Position numbers and translations under genes: made by a program
In this document: positions 21,365-31,700 of the stretch, in pieces
Numbering within the stretch: the stretch's first letter is position 1
Layout of the letters: each line of letters starts with the position of its first letter
Source: Diplonema papillatum
Lineage: Eukaryota; Euglenozoa; Diplonemea; Diplonemida; Diplonemidae
Direction: 5' to 3'
Assembly: GCA_030068145.1 (NCBI GenBank)
Contig: JAPJBO010000919.1
Span: 26,154 to 90,153, forward strand
DNA length: 64,000 nucleotides
The notes under the pieces: generated by a model
The model's input: the letters and a program-made list of their open reading frames with translations, nothing else
Database searches by the model: none
Told to the model about the DNA's origin: nothing

Positions 21365-23490
21365 GGGGTCGGTCCTGCTTTTGGCTTTGTAGGTTCTCCC
21401 GACTCCCCTATTCGTGGTCAGCACAAACTCAAGAGGTCTAGTCAACTATTCCCTGCAGTATTGGCATACTTTCAAGAAAATAAAAGGAAGAAGGCAATGG
21501 GAAGCGGCTTCCTGCAAGGGCACACTCTCGGCGCCTGCAGCGCGCGTGCTCTATCTGCGTCTCCTTCCGCTGCAGGCTACGAAGTTGAGAAGTCCAGAAA
21601 GGCTCGAGTGGCACTGGCCTTGGCAGAAAACGCTCGGAAAAGCTGACTTGTCCCAAAAAGCTAGTGACCACGAGAAACCCTTCAGCGCTAGCAGGCCGGC
21701 CGTCCTGCCGTTGTCATAGTGAGAGCTCGCTCTACGCTGGCGCTGACTACTACCAGGAGCGACGAGGCTAGTAGAACGGCTGACGCAAAAGCCCATACAG
21801 CAGCAGCACTCACGTGCGCTATCCTGCGCAGCTTTTCGTGGTGTCATCCGGATAGAGGGACCTCCACAACCGCCAAAGCCAGTTCAAAAAAGGGGCTTGG
21901 AGAGGAGGTTGGATGACTTTCTCAACAGTGCTACGGTGCCGTGACAGTGTCACTCGACGTATCTGATGACGGAAGACAGCGGGAAGGCAGAGTCGCGAAG
22001 AATCACGCGCTTTTTTCCGGACTCGAAGCTCGTTGCAGTCAAAAAGCCGCCTTCTGCACAATCGCCATGACACTCGGTATTGACTACTTCAACAAGAAAT
22101 ATGAAGCCGATGCCACTGCTGCTTCAACCCCTCAGATGTACTAGTGTTGAGCCTTTTATATTTTTAGTCTAAATGATTGTAGCTTGGCAAGCTTCGCCAG
22201 GCGTGGTGAAGCGCCCTCTCCTCGTTGCCTCGTCGTCTGTTTTCTTGCCCGTGCCACAGAAAATATATATCTCAACGCAGACGCATAGACGTATGGATCC
22301 TGATCAGCAAACCTTCTACCTACCAATATGCGTTATGTGCAGGCATCAGGACAGTTCCCTTGTGCAATATGCATCTGGTTGTAATATAATTCAAAAGAAA
22401 ACACTTCAAAAAAAATACCAAACGTAGAAGAGCTACCGAGGCTAGTGTTCGGGAACTTTAGGCAACATGCAATTTCTTTCTTTTGCCGTCCACTGGAGGT
22501 GGACAGCCATTCAAAGCTGGGGAAAGTCCTGTTTGGTCCCGTGCCTGTTAGAACATCGGATGTGGGAGGTTAGCGACGCAATAAGCAAACACGTAACGAG
22601 AAAGCTTTCATCAAGCCGACGAAGGGCAACCTACGCGCTAGGAAACCAGAAATAGAGAGAGGAGCATGCCTCTTGCGAATTTCGTCCCAAATCGGCATGT
22701 GCGAAGTGCTCAGTGTTTTTCGCGCTCAACACCCGTTCACCATACCAACACCCACTGAAGGTGTTGAAGACGCCTTGTTGACGCTTCGACGTTGGCGCTC
22801 CCGGCGGGGGCGGAAGTGCGTAGTATTTTCTCGTTTCTAGTCGGCAGTATACTTTGCTGAGGTGTCGTCTAGATACGAATCCAAACCCGCCCTCGTTCAG
22901 TGTGTAGGGCACGGAGATCTCAAGTACACGAACCACATGGATTCGCATGCACATTCTATACTCGAGTTCGAAGAAGGGTATTTCTGCGTTGTTGGTTTTG
23001 GAACAACGGGGCAGGTAAGAAATGCTTTGCAGTCTGTCGGTCGGAAGCACTCCTTTTCTGCCATTTACACACCTTTTTAGAGCTAAGGTTCGGGTTCGGT
23101 TGAGTTTATGCTGTGTATGTTCGCTTTCTCTTTGGCCGAATCCTTTCTGACACCATCTGCATCGCCGGCATGTTCAAACGAAGGGGGTGCCGGGACCTGG
23201 GGGATCATGCGAACATTTCCGGAGTTACTGAGAAAACAGACTAAAACAAACCAACGAGCGGTCAGGATGATAAAGGTTATGGTTCTGCGCATGTACAAGG
23301 AATGCAAGGGGGGATTTGTTCCTGTAACAGCAACGGTTGGTTGGGAGCGTGTAGCTTTCTCATGTGCAACCGTTGTTGCGGAAATGTTCCCTCCAGCGCA
23401 ACAGTATTACTAACATACAAAGGAAAAGAGGGACAAGAACAAAAAAAGAACGGAAAGAAGGCACCCAGCAGACTAACTCTCATGACGATG

Positions 23491-26400
23491 TCACAAGTCG
23501 GCTTCGACCTGTTTCTTGTTAATGAGTGCAGGTGGGGCGCCCTTTCGGTCTCCGGCAGTGCCGCGGATGTCGCTCATAGTGCCACCAGAGATGCTGTACG
23601 GCTGGTTTCCTCGGTCGAGGTCGTCTTTGTCCTTCTGCCTGTCTTCCATCTCCTTGTCGAGCGCATCCGCCACCCCCATCTCCTCGCCATAATCCTCGTC
23701 CAACTCCAAGTAAGGGTTCTCCTTGTGAGGCCGGAAGCGAGACCCCACGAATGCGTAGCAAATGAGCGTCGCAACCTCGTCGACAAATGGCGGAATCCAC
23801 GTCTGGTCGTATGAGACATAGTCAGGCAGCAACAGCCCGCAAACAACGGTCTTCACGTACATGTACAGCACCACTACAAAGTAAAGAACTCGATACTGTA
23901 TTATTTAGAGTTGAGTTTTGCTTGAGAATAGAGTCTCCGGCTGACCGTCGTCGAATGGGTTCTTTTAAAGCTGGGGGGGTTTGGGGGGCATGCATGGCTT
24001 CTTTCGTGTTCACGATTGCACTAACTTGCTTTGGCAAGCTAGGTTCGTAACAATTTGTGAACACCAATTCGTTTTTAGTTGGGAAAACTTGGTTTGACAT
24101 GGTAATGAACAACGTCTCTTACATGGTGTAACTCATGCGGCTCTAGCTATCCTGAGGGAAACCTGAATAAAACCTGAGCCGGTGAACCAGCTACCAAATC
24201 TTTCGTTTCGATGGGTATTTGCCCCGATGCACCAGTTAGTCTGGCGTGACTGTCAGTGCACTGATACCTCACCTATACGACACGGCTGTGCCACGCATGC
24301 TCTTGATAGCTAGCGTCCGGCGTGTCACAGTCGTTGGGTGTTTACTCCACAAGTCCAAACGTCCCGGTCTGCTCTTGGTACTCGGCTTGCGCATATTCTA
24401 TGCAGTTCGGCTCTTGTCTGCTCTCGCGCGTCCACCGAGTCTGCTTACGCTCCATTGCTGATGGGTAGTGGCCTGAGGACGAAACCTGCCCTTCAGTGTC
24501 GCGGTTTTGCGATGCCTTGCAGGACAAAGACACATTTTCAAGTGCACAGGTACACCCGGACTCGAAGCTGTCGCGCGGGAGTACTTTCTTATTCCTGAGG
24601 TCTGCGCGTCCACATGAAGGATACCCGAGCAGGTTGACCTGCAGGCTGGTACTGCAGATGCGTCTGCGTTTCGAAAATGCAGATCACCTTCTCGGCTCGT
24701 GAGCGGCTCTGTTGGCCATTCCGGCTACGTCGCAGTCCCGCAGCTTCTGCACGTTGAGGACTGGGATATCTTCGCTTCGCAAGGTCTGCTGGCCGCTGTC
24801 ATCTCTTCGCAGGCGCCTTCTGTGTTTGCCATGCGGCTCCGCCCCGGTCTGCGTCGGTCGCATAGCCTTCATCGGAGGCGTTGAGTTGACCACGCCTTGG
24901 AGGACGCAGACGTACTAATAAAATCGTGTGTGAGTTTATTTGTTCTCCCAGTTCCTGACCGGAGTGGAAACATACCCGCTTTAAACGTCCAAGATTTCGC
25001 GCAACTTTGCCATCTGTCGTTGCTGCTTCGTGCAGCTGGCGTACACTGGCAGTCATTGGTATAAATACGAGGAAGCAGCTAACAAGGTCGAGACCGATCA
25101 ACACAATCTGCGAAGGAAGGTGTAAGGTAGGTTAAAAGGGGAAGTCTTAGTTTACTGCATGGGCAAAACACTGTTTTATGCTTGATGCTACCACTATGCA
25201 GGGCTGGTCGCCACATGGTTAAATTGTCGCAATCGTCTTGTCAAAATCGTCGTGACGCCTCGGACACGGCATCGGAAGGGTACTAACCTCGTGTTAAGCA
25301 TGCGATACATTAATTTTCTCAGATCTGCTGAATAAGTCGTATAACATCGTTTCATACGACAAAAATGGGGGATGCCGGAATTTCAAGCGAACTTTATGAG
25401 TCTTTACGGCCAGAAAAGAAATGTCACCAACCAGTGGGTCGATTCTCGTCCCTCCCAATGAAAACCTGTGGCTTCCATGCCCGGTGCCCCGCATCCGGTA
25501 AAGAACCACGAACCACGCACATTATCTTTGGTCCCCGACGAGTCTATTCTAAAAAAGACAGGCGCTTCGTTTTGTTTGTGCGTGCCGGTTGATCGTTTTC
25601 CCACTTGTGTGTGTTCAGGTAAGGAATTCTGATCAACCACCAAACCATGCTGCCTACGTCTTCTTAGCCTGCACAATACATTGAAGGGCAACCCACAAGA
25701 TTGTTGTAGTACTAAAAAGGCTATGCGGACCAAGAAGAAATCCAACTTTTTCGTAGTAACAATTATTTGTAAACACGAAAGAGAACGCTGGCAGCGTGTT
25801 TGGGAGAAGATTAGCCTACCGATCATATTCACTCACTATCACTCACTAACAGGCTAATCCTCCCCCGGCACGTACAAACAAAAATTCCAAAATGCCTCTT
25901 CTCTTCAAGGTACCTCTTGTATGCAAAGTACCTCCTCCCCCCCCCGCCCCCCAAGGGTGCGCACTAAGGGACGTTGCCCCCGTTGCACGTTGCACCCCAC
26001 GGTGCACTAGTAAAAGTGAAAAAGGTGTTTTGACTAGTCATTTTACTAGTGAAAAAGCATGACTAGTGCACTAGTAAAAATGACGTGTTCGGAATAATGT
26101 TGGACCGGGAAAAAGTCGAAATACTTTTCAAAACCCCAAAACTTGGGCCAAAAGTCCAAAAAGGTTCCGGTCCAAGTATTTTACAGTAGGGTTCACGCCC
26201 ATAAGGAAGTTTAGAATCCGGGAATACGATAGGATATGATACATGTGGTGTCTACAGTCAAGGGCGCGCCCAAGTCCGTCAACAGCGCCCTACAACTTGG
26301 AGAAGGTGCTACTTTAGCCAGACTCAAGGTGGCGAGTCGCTGAGCGTAGTCGGCACGCGGCATCGCCGGGCCTTACGGAGCAGGGCCAGCGGCATGCCGC

Positions 26401-28711
26401 GGAAGGACTCGACCTCGGCGAGCTCGCAGTGAAGCGAGCGTCGCTGAGTGAAGGCGACGTCCTGGCCGCCGAGTGGCGGACACGCGCGTTTTTGACGCGG
26501 TGGATGCCGACGACAGCGGGCTGCTGACGTTCAAGGAGTTGATCAAGTATAGCCGGTCCCGGACGTCGTGTTCCGGCACGTGGTCGGCGACGGGGGCAAT
26601 CTCATGAGTCGCCCCCGCCATGCTCACCCGAGCTGCTTGTCTACGCGACCCAGGCTATGCCCATAGTCATGATCGTGCACCACGGGTTTTAAGGACAAAC
26701 AGAAACTAAAGGTAACCTGAACCAATTTGGACGCGTTTCGGCCCGGAATTCGGGAAGCTTTGAAATGTTCGTACATTCTGCCGGTCCCATCATTTGTGTA
26801 ACGGAAACACGAAACGAGTGCAAAAGCTGCTTGGGTCAGACTTCAAAATACCGCCAAAAAGTGAAAATCCCAGGGAAAAGTCCAAAACTTTCAGAACCTG
26901 CAAAAAGTCCAAAAAGAAATTCTGGTCCAAAGAAATTCCGGTCCAATGATTTTCCGAACGCAGTTCCCAACGCGATTCCTTACTGTGCGATAGACGAAAG
27001 CTGGGGGTCAGTTGTCTGCCACGAGCGTCATTCAACAAAGCCAGTTCTGCAGGAATAAGTCACGATTACTCGTCGGTTTGTGTTTTGCGGCTGAACATGC
27101 AGACTGTGGTCCCTTTTTTGGTGGGCCACCCACCCCCACTCTTCCCCCACAGGAATCGGGCTGAGTATTGAGTTCTGTAAAGTGCAAGTGCCATGAAGGC
27201 AGGCGAGCACCACGGCTGAGTACGGGGAGTTTCTGGGAATTTGTTGCCTACTAGGAGTGTTATACAGCTTGCCTGCCTCATGCTCTTCCGCACATACTAC
27301 TAGTAGCTCCCAATGCCCGATAGACAGTGCGTTGTGAGTTCAAGCTACTCCGAGGCGGTGATTTATATCGTCGTATGTGAACAACCGAAGATGCGAAAGA
27401 AGCTGTTTCCACAAAAAGTACACCGGCTACGCGATTCACCGTGCGGTAGACCCGACGAGTAGAAACCAGAACCTGCTGGTGTCCCACCCGACGAAAGCTT
27501 AATGGTCGTCTGCACGTCCCGAAAAGACAAAGAAACGTGACTTCCAGGCATTCGAAATGCCCGGACAAAGCACCACGACGTGTTGACTGGCACACAACGC
27601 GCGCGCCACAGGCTACAAGAATGGTTTTCCGCGGCGGCGTGAAAGAGGAAGTCTCCAAGCACGCAATGAGAGAGTGCCTCCAACACTAGAAAGCGGAGCA
27701 CATAGCAGTGAGCAACTATTTGTGGAATGTGCACAACACAAAGCCTTGCATGCAAACAGTTCGCAGGCGGACAAAGCCAGCACCTGTTGCACATTCATGT
27801 TGGGAAGCTCGGCAAGAAGACCTGCCGACCATCTCTCGTTTCTTCGTGGGTTTTAGGGAACCCACGAACTACTGTAAATGCACTGTGTCCGGTGCGATGC
27901 CAAGGCGATAGGAGCGCCATGAGCGACAAGCCGAATCTACGGACGAGAGTTTGAATGTGGTCGGAAGCCCGCATTATCCAGTGTCTGAGACCTGTCACGA
28001 CATGTCTCTGACCTCACCGTAGGGATAGCACTGTCGTTTGCACTATGTTTGCTAAGCCATACAAGCTCAGGAACTTTCCAAGAAACCAACCAAAAAACCT
28101 CGCAACTCTGCCTGTCTCTCGCGAAAACTGGGGTTGCCCAGGTGGTTTGTGGTGTCTGGGCACCGGTGATCACGGTAGTGCCGTGAAACCCCTCGAAAAC
28201 TCTCGAAACACCCAGGATTTGGGTCCAGGTTAGGTGGATTTTGTCTAAATCACTAGTCATTTTTACTAGTGCACTAGTCATTTTTACTAGTGGCACAAGT
28301 CATTTTACTAGTCAAAATTTTGACTAGTAAAACCACTAGTCAAAGTCAAAAAAGTCCTTGATCATTTTTACTAGTGCACTAGTCATTTTGATTAGTGCAC
28401 CGTGCCCCCTTTTTTTTTTTGGGGGGGGGGGGGCAGTGCTGATACTAAGCCTGAGACCCAAAACGAAGTTGCTAACCCTGGGTGGGGGTGGGTACCCCCC
28501 CCCCCCTCCTGGTGCAACCCACTGTGGACCTACTGTGGGACCCACCTTAGCTAAATTCTCTAAGGTGAAATGGTGGAAAAAGTGGGTCAAAAACTTTTTT
28601 TTCGAGTGCTTTTTTGGGAGGATTTGGGCCAAAAAAAAATTTTTTTTTCTTGGTCGCTGCTGAGGAAACCACCTTAGAGCGGTCACCACCCTGCTGCACA
28701 CAGGCCCTGCA

Positions 28712-28770
<59 letters not shown>

Positions 28771-31700
28771 GCTGATACTAAGCCTGAGACCCAAAACGAA
28801 GTTGCTAACCCTGGGTGGGGGTGGGTACCCCCCCCCCTACCCCCCCCCCCCTCCCCCCCCCCCCCCCCCCCCTGGTGCAACCCACTGTGGACCTACTGTG
28901 GGACCCACCTTAGCTAAATTCTCTAAGGTGAAATGGTGGAAAAAGTGGGTCAAAAAATTTTTTTTCGAGTGCTTTTTTGGGAGGATTTGGGCCAAAAAAA
29001 AATTTTTTTTTTCTTGGTCGCTGCTGAGGAAACCACCTTAGAGCGGTCACCACCCTGCTGCACACAGGCCCTGCAGGAGGGGGGGGTGTTTAGGGGGGGG
29101 GGAGGGGGGGGGGTTTTAGGGGGGGGGGGGGTACCCACCCACCCCTCGTTGCCGTCCGGCTGACAACGATGCCGAGTTTAGGGGCCTTAGCATCAGCACT
29201 GGGGGGGGGGGGGGGGTTTGCAAGAACGTGCTTGGAATGGGTATGTGCTCAACACCGCACTGGTCCCGTCTGCGCCGTGTTTCGGTCCTTCACAGGCGAA
29301 TCCGTCACGGGGAGAAGGCCCCTACAACCGTGTCTGAGCAATCAGTTAAAAAACTCAGGGCACTCGCCCTGATTGTGACTGCGACTCGCTAGGCAGCACT
29401 GACTTGTCTTCTTTTTACGGTGGCAATCTGCGAAGTAAACTCCGCAGAGCACAGTGGACATGGGGTTGTCGTGTGCAGCACCAATGGTTGAAGTACCAAA
29501 AGGAAAAGAGTGCGAGGAAGTAATCCTGCGTGCTGAGGGCAGCAGGGGGGGGGGGGGGGGGGGGGGGGTCGTTTTGGGGGCTGTTTTTGGGGTGTTTCCC
29601 AGACCCCCCGGTGCCGAGTGGGTACTCCGTTTCCTCCAGATGAATCCGTTCTCCTCGTTTTCGAAATCGAAACCCACTTTTGCGGAAAAAAAGGTCATTC
29701 CCCGCCAAAATGTTTTCCTGCACTTTTTTGGCAGGGAAATGTACTTAGCAACTTTTGAGCAAAGTCAGTTTCCCCGAAAACCAAGATTCCTGCAATGCAC
29801 TCAAAAATCAGCCAAAATCTGGAAAATTGGCCCAAAAAATGAAAATTCGGGCCGATTGGGCCGATTTACCATGTGCTTTTCCCAAAATGCCAATACCCCC
29901 CAAAAGCTGTTTTTCAGGCAAATCCGCTGGGAAACGTACTTAGAGAATTCCGAAAAATCGGCATCAAGAAAACCACGAAAGGGCAGATTTTCCCTACATG
30001 TACTTGTCATAATATGACAAGTACATGTACTTGTCATATTATGACAAGTACTATGACAAGCATGTACTTGTCATATGACAAGTATTTACTTGTCATATGA
30101 CAAGTAGGTACTTGTCATATGACAAGTACCTACTCGTCATATGACAAGTTTTGTGAAGGAATTGCTCTACTCTCGCATACAATTGGCTGAGAAAAGTATG
30201 GTATACAACCCAATACTCGCAAAAAGTATTAACTCAAGCGACAACTGACTGATCAAGCTCTGTGAAAGAAGAACAAAGACGGAAAGCTCTCCCAGTCCCT
30301 GCACCTAGGTCCCAAAGGAGTTTGCGCGAGATGGCTATGTTCTGCGGTGCGAAATGGAAGAAAGGAATTGGACACAGACAGACCAACTGCCGTGTCCGGC
30401 AAACTAAACCCTGCTTGCAGACATTGCGGGCTACCAAAATACTTCTGGCCCTGTCTTTTTGCCGCTGTGCTCACTAAAGCCCACGTTGCGAAGTCGAGTC
30501 CAACTTTGGGGTGGCCTGTTTCCACAGGTCGTCGGCACGAGCAATGTGTATTGTGTCGTTCGTCAGAACTTCAGGAACTGGTGGAAGAGGCGGCGGATGG
30601 AGAGGTTTCAGTTGAAAATCAACATGTTTGGTCTGGAGTTCGAAGGATAGCATGTCGTGTCGAATGTTTGTCGGGAAGTGTAGGATGCCCATCGCTTCCC
30701 ATGTCGCGGACTTCTTGTTCTCGTTTTTGTTTTGTCCAGGTGTGCGGGTTTGCGCTCATGGTGAGGGGCGTGTGTTTGTTGCTTATCTTTGCAATGGTAG
30801 ACGAGGGGGCGATTCTAAAGGCGTGTGTTTGTAGGGAAACACCGTGGCGTGGTTGCTGAAGCAGAGGGCAGTACCGAGAAAGCAGAAGTCTTTTGTTGCG
30901 TGTGCCGAAAGACTGGCTTTTCCAGCATCAGGGGTTTGTATGCACTCTATGACACCCACCATCGGCCTCCATTACACGCGAGTCAAGCAAAACTGCCCGT
31001 TCTGGAATGGAAAGCATATTGGGACACTTGGCTTTAGGCAACACTTACTGTATGTGCATCCAAAGAAGCTGATAAGAAAACCTGTCCTCTGTGCCTCCAA
31101 CCTTTTCTTCTCGAAGGGAACGGGACAAACACATCTTCCGTTCTTTCCTCGTTTCGTGGTGCCAAAAAACCCCCGGTCTTGCAGCCTGTGGCGCGGCGGT
31201 GCTCCCGCCGTCCCGATACAGCTTATTATTGGAAGCAGATGTGCTTTCCCGATCGTCTTCAGCACGTTGGCCAACGGCCTCGCATAACGGAGCATCGTCG
31301 CCACAGCAGCCAATGGTATATAGAGCTTCGTGCAGACCTCAAAGTCATCACAAGCGGATGCAAGTGGTTGTGCAGGCGAGGCGTGTGGTTGCGTCTGCTC
31401 CACGCGGTCGCAGCCCGTTTGCTTCTTTCCTTCCTCTTTTCGGAGCCTCCTTGTCCATGGTTTCCCACTGGATTGCGTGGTCCGCAATTCGGAACACGTT
31501 TCCGGTTTGACCTTCAGCCAGTACAATAGTGACATACCAGCCGTATGCGTATCTTTTGAAAGGAAACGGTGTTTCCATACACCGCCAAAAAGAAGGAAAC
31601 GGAAACGGAAACATTCCAACGTTTCCATCCTACATAGCCAGGTCCCCCCCAGGCATCTTGTTAAGAACCATCCATCCATCCATCAGCCGGCTGACCCCCC

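Larger units (their letters stand above)
19900..23490. other. Repeat-bearing intergenic region
   Basis: About 3.6 kb with no supported gene. It contains a 32-bp tandem duplication (20123-20186) and copies of dispersed repeats at 20868-21020 and 21281-21364. A short word at 22924-22951 (cacatggattcgcatgcac) matches 14741-14770 with few changes. Open frames are short and unrecognisable. Confidence 0.55.

Noticed and set aside
25404-25832. 142-residue minus-strand frame
   Set aside because: Part of it is the dispersed repeat shared with 38.9-39.4 kb, and the rest shows no protein features.
28211-30150. CRISPR-like array
   Set aside because: The actagt and acttgtcat repeats are palindromes with short irregular linkers, not direct repeats with uniform unique spacers, and the context is eukaryotic.
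30347-31679. Frames with Cys pairs (for example CRHCG, CCVCRKTG) and a 235-residue minus-strand frame in the GOST intron
   Set aside because: Cysteines do not form a consistent finger, frames break and lie on both strands; they may be traces of a mobile element but no family could be supported.
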